From NCBI GenBank assembly GCA_001804065.1, contig MHFG01000027.1:1-37504 (forward strand): DNA of 37,504 nt, read 5' to 3'. This stretch comes from Omnitrophica bacterium RIFCSPHIGHO2_02_FULL_46_20 (GTDB lineage: Bacteria; Omnitrophota; Gorgyraeia; 2-01-FULL-45-10). The number at the start of each line of letters is the position of its first letter. Position 1 is the first letter of the stretch. This document shows positions 1-9,599 of this stretch, in pieces. The notes under the pieces are model-generated. The model was not told the DNA's origin. It was given only the letters and a program-made list of their open reading frames with translations, and searched no databases. The position numbers were made by a program, and so were the translations under genes.

Positions 1-162
1 AAGGAATTTACTCTTCATCCCACTGATCCTGCTATCCGAAGAATTATTGTCGACTACGATTATCTCATATTCGACGCTTATAGCGGAATCGTATATGGAT
101 CGCAAACAGTTTTGCAGCACTGCCGACGAATTATAATTTACTATTACTATTGATATATCCAT
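1..162 (-). CDS. Glycosyltransferase family 2, N-terminal part (runs off the left window edge)
   Basis: Not in the ORF track. Reverse complement of 1-162 reads MDISIVIVNYNSSAVLQNCLRSIYDSAISVEYEIIVVDNNSSDSRISGMKSKFL, a typical GT2 N-terminus (SIVIVNYN...EIIVVDNNSSD). Overlaps the 3' end of the next gene. Confidence 0.85.
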   Translation of the reverse strand, partial: MDISIVIVNYNSSAVLQNCLRSIYDSAISVEYEIIVVDNNSSDSRISGMKSKFL

Positions 163-1603
163 CGATTGTTTCTTCTGAAAACTTAAGATAAGCAAGCAAC
201 AGTCCCAGCAATACCCAAAATAATTTACTTGCGCCGGCAAAAACAAACGCGTCATATGTCAAACATTGAAAAAAGAAGACTATAAGGCCGATATGAATAA
301 ATCTGCACATATATATATCAAAATCGCGCTCTTGATATTTGATAAGCAAGCGCCCTATCTTAAAAACAATTCCGTATATCAGGAACAAGAAGACGGCAAA
401 GCCGACGATTCCTGTCTCTATAAGAGCGTATAAGTAGGCATTGTCAAGATACTGATCGAACCCTGCGCCGGCTGTATACGTTCCGTATCCCTGTCCTAAC
501 AATAGGCGATTCTTCATCCTGCTCACTGTAAAACGATAATCTGACATCCTGCCTTGCAGGCTATGTTCGCGATCGAAAGCCGCTGTGCTCGGATTTAACA
601 ACTTTGCTATGTACTCGGTACAAAAAGTTACTACGCGCTGGTTTTGTAATCCAATGAATAAAATACAAGCTATTAGCCCTATGAGCATCATCTTCTTAGA
701 AATATTCTTTAGAAATATAAAGGACAAAGACACGCCAAGCGCGCACGCTATGTAAACCCCGCGCGTATAAGTCACTGCTATCCCTCCAATCGTTAAGACC
801 ATTGCAAGCGCCGCCAACAACCTTGCCTTCCCATTTTGATATAGGAAGTAAAAAATCTGCAGCGGCAGTATCATGCAAAGGGCTGTGCCAAAAATATGAG
901 GTAACACCTGTGTTGATTTAGCTCTATACAACCCGAATCTGATCGCCTTGGAAAAAGTGGTTTCGATCACTTTGGGATTCTTAATAGTTTTTATACGCAG
1001 AAAGATATTATCCCTTACCGCGGATTCAAAAATTCCGTAAGCCGCGACTATCGACAAACAAAGGATAATAAATGACAGCATCCGCCTGATCTCCGCTCTG
1101 GTCTTCAAAACAGATATTATGACGTAAACCACAAGGATCCTTTCCAGCGAAATGACAGATATCTTCTTTATGCTTTTCGCCAAGTCCCCGTTAGTCAGTA
1201 TGCTGTCGATATTCCACAGGGCCGAAATAGATATGACTGCTAAGTATAAAATAAATTGGGCATCAACGGGCGTTGCACATACTTTTGTCCTGCCCCTTGA
1301 AAGCATTACGGCCCAGCTGCCTAAAATAACCGCCAGGATCAATCTGTCGATATTAAAAAGCATGGCGCGCGTCTCTATGCCTATCGTCGGAGGTATAAAG
1401 AATACGGCAAAGAGATAAATATATATAGCTGCCTTGAGCCTGTTTTGGAAAAATATGACAAGCGCTACGTAAGATAGCATAACGATAAATGGCGCCGGAG
1501 ACTTTATCAGCATTCCTGAACATAAATAGCCAAAAAATAACGCTGCCAACATGCCTGCGGCTTTCCTGCTACTAAACATCTGCGAGACTTTTTCGATAAG
1601 CAC
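131..1603 (-). CDS. O-antigen ligase / Wzy-like polysaccharide polymerase, polytopic membrane protein
   Basis: 490 aa with many hydrophobic segments; C-terminal region with GQGYGTYTAGAGFDQYLDNAYLYALIETGIVGF, typical of the O-antigen ligase (Wzy_C) superfamily; glycosyltransferase context. Confidence 0.8.
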   Translation of the reverse strand: MLIEKVSQMFSSRKAAGMLAALFFGYLCSGMLIKSPAPFIVMLSYVALVIFFQNRLKAAIYIYLFAVFFIPPTIGIETRAMLFNIDRLILAVILGSWAVMLSRGRTKVCATPVDAQFILYLAVISISALWNIDSILTNGDLAKSIKKISVISLERILVVYVIISVLKTRAEIRRMLSFIILCLSIVAAYGIFESAVRDNIFLRIKTIKNPKVIETTFSKAIRFGLYRAKSTQVLPHIFGTALCMILPLQIFYFLYQNGKARLLAALAMVLTIGGIAVTYTRGVYIACALGVSLSFIFLKNISKKMMLIGLIACILFIGLQNQRVVTFCTEYIAKLLNPSTAAFDREHSLQGRMSDYRFTVSRMKNRLLLGQGYGTYTAGAGFDQYLDNAYLYALIETGIVGFAVFLFLIYGIVFKIGRLLIKYQERDFDIYMCRFIHIGLIVFFFQCLTYDAFVFAGASKLFWVLLGLLLAYLKFSEETIDGYINSNSKL

Positions 1604-1605
1604 GT

Positions 1606-2820
1606 CTATTTTTTCTCTTTGAATTTTAACTCTATCTTTTTGACCAGATCCATGATTATATTATCCCATGAATACTGTGGTGCCAGCGACCTTCTCGCCT
1701 CGGACGATTTTACCGTGTCGGTTAAAAATGCCTGCTTTATTGCATCAGCAAATCCTGTCGGTCCTTGCGCCAAAGCTATATATCCCTTAAACCTCTCAGT
1801 GCCTGCTACCGGCGTGGAAACTATCGGCTTACCGCAAGCAAGATATTCATATATTTTTAGAGGATCCATAGAATCTGTAAATTCATTTACCTTATGCGGT
1901 ATTATGCATACATCAAAGCTCCGGATATAGGCAGGGATCTCCGCATATCTTTTCCTGCCCAAAAATCGAACGTTTCTATACTTTGTTAAAGGCTTGAAAT
2001 ATGAGTAATCTTTAACAGGGCCCACGAATACAAAATTATAATCGTGTAATATACTTGCCGCTGCTTCGACCAATGGAATATCGAGCCTGTCCTGCAATAC
2101 GCCTATATAACCGACTATTGGCATGGGCACATCTTTCATGTCTATGGGCATCTCGTTCGTTCCGCTGCGCAAAAATATGCTATCAACGCCGTTAGGCATC
2201 AGAAACAGACTTGAGGATTTGCGAAACATCCTGCGCTGCCCTTCCGCGGCAATACATATCAGATCGGCGTTGTTTTCTACCCAGTCATAGGCCTTTTTGA
2301 TCCTTTTATAAAATCTGGCCATTTGCGGATGAGCCAGCATGTCATCTATCGCGTCGAATATCTTTATCTTAGACGGAATACTGGAGGCTACATCCACCAT
2401 GCGCGGAGTCGCTATCCATAAAACAAAATTTTCGAATTTCAGATCCTTTAATATCCTGGATATATTTCCGGCATGTAGTTCCGAATCTATTTTGGAGAAA
2501 ATATTATCCGATTCTGGAAAAATAGAAGATAGGTTAAGCATGTATAATTCTTCATTTACTTTAACAACCGTGCCCAGCGCCCTTTTCAGCACTATCGGAT
2601 ACATATCTTCGACCCGCCTTTTTCTTTGAAAGTTATTGACTACTCTTTTCGGGAGAGAGACCGGACAGTTTATCAGTAAAACTTTGCCGACACATTCTGA
2701 ACGGCTGAGCGCATTAGCAAATATCAAAGTTCTATATCCGAAATCGTTTATCGCACAGCTCTCCTCGGAACCCATAACTACAAAATCAATTTTTGAATTG
2801 TTGGTTTTATTACAAATCAT
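1606..2820 (-). CDS. Glycosyltransferase, GT-B fold (GT4-like)
   Basis: 404 aa; C-terminal DPLKIYEYLACGKPIVSTPVAGTERF, a GT1/GT4 donor-site motif. Confidence 0.8.
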   Translation of the reverse strand: MICNKTNNSKIDFVVMGSEESCAINDFGYRTLIFANALSRSECVGKVLLINCPVSLPKRVVNNFQRKRRVEDMYPIVLKRALGTVVKVNEELYMLNLSSIFPESDNIFSKIDSELHAGNISRILKDLKFENFVLWIATPRMVDVASSIPSKIKIFDAIDDMLAHPQMARFYKRIKKAYDWVENNADLICIAAEGQRRMFRKSSSLFLMPNGVDSIFLRSGTNEMPIDMKDVPMPIVGYIGVLQDRLDIPLVEAAASILHDYNFVFVGPVKDYSYFKPLTKYRNVRFLGRKRYAEIPAYIRSFDVCIIPHKVNEFTDSMDPLKIYEYLACGKPIVSTPVAGTERFKGYIALAQGPTGFADAIKQAFLTDTVKSSEARRSLAPQYSWDNIIMDLVKKIELKFKEKK

Positions 2821-4027
2821 TTTCCCCTACAAAATTCGGAACATATAGAATATGCGTTCCTTCTTTGCAATTTATATAGCGGTTAGCGCTTTCCTTTTCG
2901 ACAAAATTGACTTTGTTATAATCGAATGCGCCGTATTTTATTTCTTCTCTTATTCCAAAATATTTCAACAGATTTACCAGGCGCGTCCCGCCTCTATGTC
3001 TCCTTAATTGAGCAAAGACGGTCTTCTTCCGAACGATCTGCTGCCCAAATGGTCTATAATTAGAATCCGAAACGGTTGTTAATGTCTTCACGTTCGCAAA
3101 AACCCTGAAAAGTTCCCGGTCATCAATCTTCTTTTTAAGCCCTAACAGAGCTGCTAATTTATCTATAGACCCGTCCCAAGCGAATTTGGCGGCCGTGGCA
3201 AGGCCTTCCTTTCGAAAACGCTCACGCTTGCCCGCATCGTTCAAAAGCCCAATGATAGCTCCGGCTATGACATCGGGATTTTTCGGAGCCACCTTAAGGC
3301 AGTTGATTTCGTGAAAAGCATAATCATCTATCCCTTTTGAATCAGTAGTTATCAATGCTGCGCCGCATGCCATTGCTTCAAGACCGGGCAGTCCGAAGCC
3401 TTCATACCATGACGGGAAAATAAAGATATCGGCCATGGAATATTCGCACGCCACTTCGTCTTCATTAAGATTGTCTTTATAGATAAACCTCGCATGCCTG
3501 ACATGTTTTTTTACGATGCATTCCGCTTTCTTGACATCCTGAGCCCCTTTCCAGCCGCAACGATCGATCACAAAAATCCTTCCATCGCCCCTCTTTACGG
3601 GTCTGGGATAAAAAACAGACTTGTTGATACCATTCATGATAAGAAACGAATCAACGCCATAGTTGTCTTTTGTGTGCTTTTGTACATATCCGGACACCGA
3701 AATGAATTTTATAGGGAGCCGGAATATGCTTTCATCCAGATGTATGAAGCTCTGGATTAGATAGAATTTGTTTTTTGCCGGGGATTTCATCGCGTAATCG
3801 GCATCGTGGTCCCAGTGAAAAATGACAGCATCATCGGCCCGCATAAGCCCTGCGGCAGTATCCCTATCCAAAAAATAAGCATCAACCTTCATCCAGTTTG
3901 GCACATCATCGTCACAAACGATAAAGCATCTCTGAAACCTCTCAGCCAGGCGATTACAATGTTCAAAGACTATCTTGTTCCCGCCAAAAATCCTATTGTT
4001 CGAATTAATATAAAATAAATTGGCCAT
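2810..4027 (-). CDS. Glycosyltransferase family 4
   Basis: 405 aa; FPSWYEGFGLPGLEAMACGAALITTDSKGIDDYA motif. Confidence 0.85.
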   Translation of the reverse strand: MANLFYINSNNRIFGGNKIVFEHCNRLAERFQRCFIVCDDDVPNWMKVDAYFLDRDTAAGLMRADDAVIFHWDHDADYAMKSPAKNKFYLIQSFIHLDESIFRLPIKFISVSGYVQKHTKDNYGVDSFLIMNGINKSVFYPRPVKRGDGRIFVIDRCGWKGAQDVKKAECIVKKHVRHARFIYKDNLNEDEVACEYSMADIFIFPSWYEGFGLPGLEAMACGAALITTDSKGIDDYAFHEINCLKVAPKNPDVIAGAIIGLLNDAGKRERFRKEGLATAAKFAWDGSIDKLAALLGLKKKIDDRELFRVFANVKTLTTVSDSNYRPFGQQIVRKKTVFAQLRRHRGGTRLVNLLKYFGIREEIKYGAFDYNKVNFVEKESANRYINCKEGTHILYVPNFVGENDL

Positions 4028-4235
4028 TGCGGACTTTCCCTTATCTCGCGCTTAATATTTCAACGATTCCGTTCGACATCGACAACAAGCTCTTTCGCCT
4101 TCTCCTTTTTTAAACCTTTTATCTTCCCACACAATTCTGGCGATATAAAAGAGACTAGATAATATGCAAGCACCTTAAGACCAAAATATGTCTTATGCAT
4201 ATAATACCCTTTTCGCATGAACTGCAGGTAATACT
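4018..4235. repeat. Direct repeat copy 1 (3' end of GT2 gene plus 5' end of GT4 gene)
   Basis: aattggccattgcggactttcccttatctcgcgcttaatatttcaacgatt at ~4018-4068 recurs at ~5089-5139, with continuing imperfect similarity beyond. Confidence 0.9.
4060..4235 (-). pseudogene. 3' remnant of a GT2 glycosyltransferase gene, paralogous to the gene at 5123-6127
   Basis: Reverse complement translates as YLQFMRKGYYMHKTYFGLKVLAYYLVSFISPELCGKIKGLKKEKAKELVVDVERNR*, closely matching the C-terminus of 5123-6127 (RRGYAIDKRYFGVRVLIYYLFSFISPELCGKIKGLKKEKAKEFIVDVKSLKY*). An in-frame stop lies just upstream. Confidence 0.85.
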
Positions 4236-4275
4236 ATCAACAAAGGGCCATTTTATGCCGGAGATAGTCTATTTC

Positions 4276-4950
4276 TTAAGTAATATCATAAATAGTTTTA
4301 AGAAATTTATTATGCTCCATTAATCCACTAATAAATATAATCACTCCGACCATTTCAAAGGACTCCTCTAACATAGCTTCAACTCTACGTAAAATATCCA
4401 AATGATTAGAGCTAAGAAACCCCAATGTTGATTCTAAAACTATACTGCCAAAAAAATAGATAAGCGCGCCAATGATTAAGAGACGCGCCGCCTTTGTAGA
4501 GTCATTTAAATATTTTTTTATTTTTATGCCGATGCTCAAAACTATGATAACCGCCAGTGGGCCTATCATCAATAACCATGTATGGCTTCCCGGCCTGGAA
4601 AACTTAAATATATACTTGTTTATTAAAAAGCCTACCTGCTCATGAATAGTGGCAACTTCGTCACATGACATTACTAATAGCCACAATGACAATACCTGCC
4701 ATATCGTTTTGCCGTTCTGATGCGTCTTGGATAAAAACGAACAGCGATACGCAAAGAATGCGGCTATAAACAATAATATGCTTGAAAACCATGTTGGTAT
4801 ATTGGCCTCTGTATCCATATCGATCAGGCGAGTGATCGATTTGGATGGCTCACCAAGCAATATATTGATAATATTAGATGCTATTATAATAATAGCTATT
4901 AGGGTTAAGCATTGTATGCCGGAAATGTTTTTTTTCTTAAGTGAAGTCAT
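4276..4950 (-). CDS. Polytopic membrane protein of unknown function
   Basis: 224 aa with about 6 hydrophobic segments; ORF lies between the two copies of a ~200 bp direct repeat. Confidence 0.6.
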   Translation of the reverse strand: MTSLKKKNISGIQCLTLIAIIIIASNIINILLGEPSKSITRLIDMDTEANIPTWFSSILLFIAAFFAYRCSFLSKTHQNGKTIWQVLSLWLLVMSCDEVATIHEQVGFLINKYIFKFSRPGSHTWLLMIGPLAVIIVLSIGIKIKKYLNDSTKAARLLIIGALIYFFGSIVLESTLGFLSSNHLDILRRVEAMLEESFEMVGVIIFISGLMEHNKFLKTIYDIT

Positions 4951-5088
4951 GCGTCAGTTATACCTCTCTGAATCTTGAGAATAGTCATGTGATTAGCGTT
5001 TAGTATCACGCACTGACTGCCCGGTTAATTCATTAACATATGTTTTGAGTAACTTTATTATTTCTTCGTTTAGATTATACGATTTAGA

Positions 5089-5290
5089 AATTGGCCATTG
5101 CGGACTTTCCCTTATCTCGCGCTTAATATTTCAACGATTTAACATCGACAATAAACTCTTTTGCCTTCTCCTTTTTTAAACCTTTTATCTTCCCACACAA
5201 TTCTGGCGATATAAAAGAGAACAGGTAATAGATAAGGACTCTGACGCCAAAATATCTTTTGTCTATAGCATATCCTCTCCTAATGTATTC
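5089..5290. repeat. Direct repeat copy 2 (see 4018-4235); includes an orphan ATGGCCAATT start of the GT4 gene
   Basis: Same sequence as 4018-4068, then the homologous 3' end of the intact GT2 gene. Confidence 0.9.
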
Positions 5291-6127
5291 CCTGAAAACC
5301 TTCCCGTCATTCTTAATGAAGAGATGCTCATAGGCGATGTTCTTTATTCTTAGCGCATTAACTTTTCTATGATGTTCCACAAGCTTATTTTTAACGCCGA
5401 CATCTAATGAAGCGTCGGCGAGCATCTTTCCCAACACAAGGTTCGTGCATCGTACCTTTATATCAGGCTGTTTTGAAAATGATCCTGCCCGGTTCCGATA
5501 TTTTATCAAGAATTCATTTATGGAATAGATCTCGTATTTCTCTGCTATCCTCAGCCATAGATCGAAATCCTGACTGCGCGCAAGCGCTTCATCGAACGTT
5601 CCTACATCATCCAAAACAGCTTTATCCACCATCACAGAAGATGGCGTTCCGATAAAGTCGATAAATAACAATATCTTATAGTTATATCCGGAAGATTTAT
5701 ACAAAAAACTTGACTGGACTTCGTTATCCTCTCCTATTACCTGATGGCCAGTGTATATCAACCCGACATTCCTGCCCTGCCTTTTCAGTTCTTCATAATA
5801 CTTCACCTGCTTCTCCAGTTTCTCCGGCGCCCAGAGGTCATCATCGTCAAGAAGGGCTATATACTTACCGTTACTGTTTACTATGCCGTTATTTCGCGCG
5901 GCGCTGATACCTCTATTCTCCTGCCTTATATATTTTAGCCTGTCATAATACTTTTTACATATTTTTTCCACTTCACGAGTCTTCGATCCATCATCAACTA
6001 TAATCAATTCGTAATCCTTATATGTCTGAGCAAATACTGACAAAATGGCATCTTCTAAATATTTTTCACCATTAAAAGTCGGAATCACAACGCTAACCAT
6101 TGGATTCATATCCATCTCACCTGTCAA
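5123..6127 (-). CDS. Glycosyltransferase family 2
   Basis: VSVVIPTFNGEKYLEDAILSVFAQTYKDYELIIVDDGS...LDDDDLW: GT-A fold motifs. Confidence 0.92.
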   Translation of the reverse strand: MTGEMDMNPMVSVVIPTFNGEKYLEDAILSVFAQTYKDYELIIVDDGSKTREVEKICKKYYDRLKYIRQENRGISAARNNGIVNSNGKYIALLDDDDLWAPEKLEKQVKYYEELKRQGRNVGLIYTGHQVIGEDNEVQSSFLYKSSGYNYKILLFIDFIGTPSSVMVDKAVLDDVGTFDEALARSQDFDLWLRIAEKYEIYSINEFLIKYRNRAGSFSKQPDIKVRCTNLVLGKMLADASLDVGVKNKLVEHHRKVNALRIKNIAYEHLFIKNDGKVFREYIRRGYAIDKRYFGVRVLIYYLFSFISPELCGKIKGLKKEKAKEFIVDVKSLKY

Positions 6128-7169
6128 AACTACCTTTGATCAGATTCAGCCAATCATACTTTGAATCGCTAACATCAAAAACGTAGTTTCTGATTCCCTG
6201 TTTCCCCTTAAGCCGCCTAAGCTTAACGCATAATTGAGGAGACAAAAACGAAAGAATATAATATATCCAAACCTTAAAGTCGAAAAATGTCTTATCAATT
6301 GCATAACCTTTTCTAGCAAATTTTCTGAAAGCTACCGTATCTTTTTTCTGAAAAAGACTAGCGTATGCGGCATTTTTCCAGTGTAGTGCAGCTATTTTTT
6401 TATAGCGCAAAAGAAGATTTTTCCTTAACTCTGAACTAATAATTTCATTTTTGGCGTCTTCTTCAAATTGTTTTTCGATTATTTTATTACAGTTACTAAT
6501 CCTTGTTTCTGTATCCTTGGAAAGCGAATTCTGCCTATTCCTATATCTGGTCAAGATTTCATTCACCGAATAAATGTCATATTTTTTGGCTATCCTTATC
6601 CACATATCAAAATCCTGGCACTGAAGCAAGCCCTCATCAAATAACCCCACATCACGCAAAACCGAACGCGTTGTCATCACGCAGGAAGGGGTGCCTATAA
6701 AATTGCCGAATAATAACAGTTTATAGTTATATCCTGAAGATTTACATAAACCATTTGCAAGCACATTGTTATCTTCGTCGATCATTTGCTGTCCCGTATA
6801 AATTAATCCTGCATTTATATTTTTTCGCTTTAATTCTTCAAAATACCCAACCTGTTTTTCTATTTTGTCCGGCAACCAGATATCGTCCTCATCCAAAAAA
6901 GCTATATATTCTCCATGGCTGTTAGCTATGCCGTTGTTTCTGGCCGCGCTGACGCCCTTATTCTCCTGCCGGATATATTTTAATTTATCTCCGTATTTTT
7001 TGCATATGCTTTTAGCGCCGCCTGTTGCCGAACCGTCATCCACTACGATTATTTCATAATTTTTGTATGTCTGGGAAAAAACGGACAGCAAGGCTTCTTC
7101 CAAATATCTTTCCTCATAAAAATATGGGATTATTACGCTTACCAGAGGATCTACGCTCATATTATTCAT
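6117..7169 (-). CDS. Glycosyltransferase family 2 (tandem paralog of 5123-6127)
   Basis: VSVIIPYFYEERYLEEALLSVFSQTYKNYEIIVVDDGS...LDEDDIW; collinear with the neighbouring GT2. Confidence 0.92.
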   Translation of the reverse strand: MNNMSVDPLVSVIIPYFYEERYLEEALLSVFSQTYKNYEIIVVDDGSATGGAKSICKKYGDKLKYIRQENKGVSAARNNGIANSHGEYIAFLDEDDIWLPDKIEKQVGYFEELKRKNINAGLIYTGQQMIDEDNNVLANGLCKSSGYNYKLLLFGNFIGTPSCVMTTRSVLRDVGLFDEGLLQCQDFDMWIRIAKKYDIYSVNEILTRYRNRQNSLSKDTETRISNCNKIIEKQFEEDAKNEIISSELRKNLLLRYKKIAALHWKNAAYASLFQKKDTVAFRKFARKGYAIDKTFFDFKVWIYYILSFLSPQLCVKLRRLKGKQGIRNYVFDVSDSKYDWLNLIKGSFDR

Positions 7170-8622
7170 CCAATATTATTATCCTATCGATATTGACTCT
7201 TTTAGCCTTAAAATCTATGAGGTTATTTGTTAAAACAAATATTGCCATGGAGACAACTAATACTAATCCCCCGCCCAATAGAAATACAATGGGCAGCTTA
7301 CAAAACTTAAAGGCTAAAAATGAATAAGCCCCTAATGCCAATGACAAAATTAATGTCATGCAAAAAATAATCTTTAGATTTTTTAAATACAAGATAAAAT
7401 CTAAGTCTATCATTTTTAGCGCTTTTCTTTTGATAATTAAATCGTAAAGAATGGAGACAACAGTAAAAATAATCGCCATTCCGATTATCCCATATTTTTT
7501 TGTCGCCAAATATCCTCCCGATAAGAGCGCCAGAGTCGCTGATAGTTTAATGACATTGACCATCCTAATCCTGCCTAAAACAATCAGCAGAGATTCATCG
7601 GCAAAACAGATGCTAGTAAAGGCCAAATATACTATTAATATCTGAATAACAGGCACCGTCGCTATCCATTTTTCTCCCACTAATAATAATATTAAAGGTT
7701 TAATAATGAAAAAAATGGCTGTCAGCAATGGTATTAACAAGAAACCGCCGCCCAAATTTACTCTGATCAAATTTCTCTTCACTCTTTCTTTTTCTTCTCT
7801 AAAGGAAGCGAAGGCAGGGAAAAACATTCTGCCAAAAATTTGATAAAATTTCATAATCGGGTATTTAGCAACTTTGAAGGAAAAGGCATATATCCCCAGC
7901 GCTGCCGGCCCTAATAATTTCCCAACTAATAAGAAATCGATATTCTCGGAAAGATATGAAATTAAGTTCCTGAATGTGAAGTGAAAACCAAAACCGGACA
8001 ATTCCTTGAATTTTGTAATGGAGAAACTCAGTTTTGGCAGCCACCCCGTTGCAAGCATCAATATAAAACCACGGAAAAATGTAAAAAGTATTTGCTGCGT
8101 CACTAAGCTCCAAACCCCAAAGTTTGAATAGGCTAATAAGACACCTATTATTCCGGAACATAATACGGCTGCCAATTCCGCAACAGCAATCTTATTATAG
8201 TTTAACCTTTTAATTTCCAGAACTTCGGGTATAAAGGCTAATGGAGAACACAAGAAGTTGATAAAAAGTATGCGTGTTATCAAGGTTAATCTTTCATCGT
8301 TATAAAACGAGCCGACAAGAGGAGCGCAAAAAAATACTAACATATAAATTACAATAGAAAAAAAGACAGTGCTCCAATAAACAGTATTGCAATCACCTTC
8401 ATCTATTTCTTTTTTATTAATTAAGGTAGGAGTAAGGCCGAACTCCGTAAAATATCCCAGGAAGGAAGTTATCACTGCAACCATTCCCACTAAGCCGAAA
8501 TCCTTAGGATCAAGAAGCCTGGCTAAAATTACTATGGTGATAAAATTTATTAACTGGGACCCAAACTGCGAAACTGAGTTCCAGAAAACGCCTTTATAAA
8601 GTTTATGACGAATTGACATCAT
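7162..8622 (-). CDS. Lipopolysaccharide/polysaccharide flippase (MOP superfamily, Wzx/WzxC-like)
   Basis: 486 aa polytopic protein; N-terminal GVFWNSVSQFGSQLINFITIVILARLLDPKDFGLVGM is typical of polysaccharide_synt family flippases. Confidence 0.85.
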   Translation of the reverse strand: MMSIRHKLYKGVFWNSVSQFGSQLINFITIVILARLLDPKDFGLVGMVAVITSFLGYFTEFGLTPTLINKKEIDEGDCNTVYWSTVFFSIVIYMLVFFCAPLVGSFYNDERLTLITRILFINFLCSPLAFIPEVLEIKRLNYNKIAVAELAAVLCSGIIGVLLAYSNFGVWSLVTQQILFTFFRGFILMLATGWLPKLSFSITKFKELSGFGFHFTFRNLISYLSENIDFLLVGKLLGPAALGIYAFSFKVAKYPIMKFYQIFGRMFFPAFASFREEKERVKRNLIRVNLGGGFLLIPLLTAIFFIIKPLILLLVGEKWIATVPVIQILIVYLAFTSICFADESLLIVLGRIRMVNVIKLSATLALLSGGYLATKKYGIIGMAIIFTVVSILYDLIIKRKALKMIDLDFILYLKNLKIIFCMTLILSLALGAYSFLAFKFCKLPIVFLLGGGLVLVVSMAIFVLTNNLIDFKAKRVNIDRIIILDE

Positions 8623-9573
8623 TTATCCTTTTAAACCATTTTCGCCTGCGGTTTTTTCGTAATTGTCAACAAATCTCGAAGAGAGTATATATTTTTTCCT
8701 GAACTTTTTCAGACCTATGAAGTGGGCATAGCACGGGCAGTTTTTTTCATGGCATGGATAAGGTTCCTCGCCAAGCTTGACCTTGCCGGAAACCAGCCCC
8801 TCCACGCTTCCTATGTCTTGGGTGAAGCACCTCTTTACAGAGCCATCGAGAAATACATTGATCGTGTCAACCCCTGCGTAACAATCCAAACCTTTGGTTC
8901 GTCTTAACCTCACGAAGTATGAATATTCATCTTTGGTATAAAATGTCTTTTTTAATATCCGTCGTTCCGCCAACGTATATTGCTCCGGATATTTTTTCCC
9001 CATGTAACTGCCTCCAAGCGTGAGAAACCCTTGTAATTTAAAAGGTATACCGTGCTTATCGAAAGTCTCCTTCATATCCGGGAGCTTATTTACCAGTTGC
9101 GGTATAGCGCATACGTTAACAAAGACATCGCAGCCTGCCCCTTTTAAGGTAAGCGTGTTTTCGATAAAGCGCTCGATGGATACGAACTCCGGATGAAAAG
9201 AGCAGTTAAAAGTAGTTTTTGACGGAACTATCTCATCTAAATAGGTTTTCGGGTCTATTGAATTATTTGTAATGAATTCGCATATTCTTACGTTGGGTAT
9301 CCTATCGATATAAAATGCGCATCTTGTAGCCCATCCATCAGCAAATATCTCGCCGTTAAAATTTATCCTCACCATTATAGCGTCTTCCACTCTCGAAAGC
9401 ATGTCCCAGACGCATTTTGTCATCGCGAACTGTTCTTCGCCGAAAGAATATTCCCGGACATTGCCCGCTATCTGGAGACAGTAAGAGCAGCGAAAATTAC
9501 ACTTGAGCCTGGTCCTGTTATCCGGCAATTCCCTGAAATTTATCCTCAGTAAGCCCTCTTTGGTCAATCTCAT
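8623..9573 (-). CDS. Radical SAM protein with C-terminal Cys-rich (SPASM-like) region
   Basis: CNFRCSYC = CxxxCxxC radical SAM motif; C-terminal cysteines in LDCYAGVDTINVFLDGSVKRCF...YPCHEKNCPCYAHF. Confidence 0.8.
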   Translation of the reverse strand: MRLTKEGLLRINFRELPDNRTRLKCNFRCSYCLQIAGNVREYSFGEEQFAMTKCVWDMLSRVEDAIMVRINFNGEIFADGWATRCAFYIDRIPNVRICEFITNNSIDPKTYLDEIVPSKTTFNCSFHPEFVSIERFIENTLTLKGAGCDVFVNVCAIPQLVNKLPDMKETFDKHGIPFKLQGFLTLGGSYMGKKYPEQYTLAERRILKKTFYTKDEYSYFVRLRRTKGLDCYAGVDTINVFLDGSVKRCFTQDIGSVEGLVSGKVKLGEEPYPCHEKNCPCYAHFIGLKKFRKKYILSSRFVDNYEKTAGENGLKG

Positions 9574-9599
9574 TATCTCTTATACCACGCTATCCGCGC

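Noticed and set aside
7865-8161. 98-aa minus-strand ORF within the flippase gene
   Set aside because: Out of frame inside a well-supported flippase gene; no independent support.
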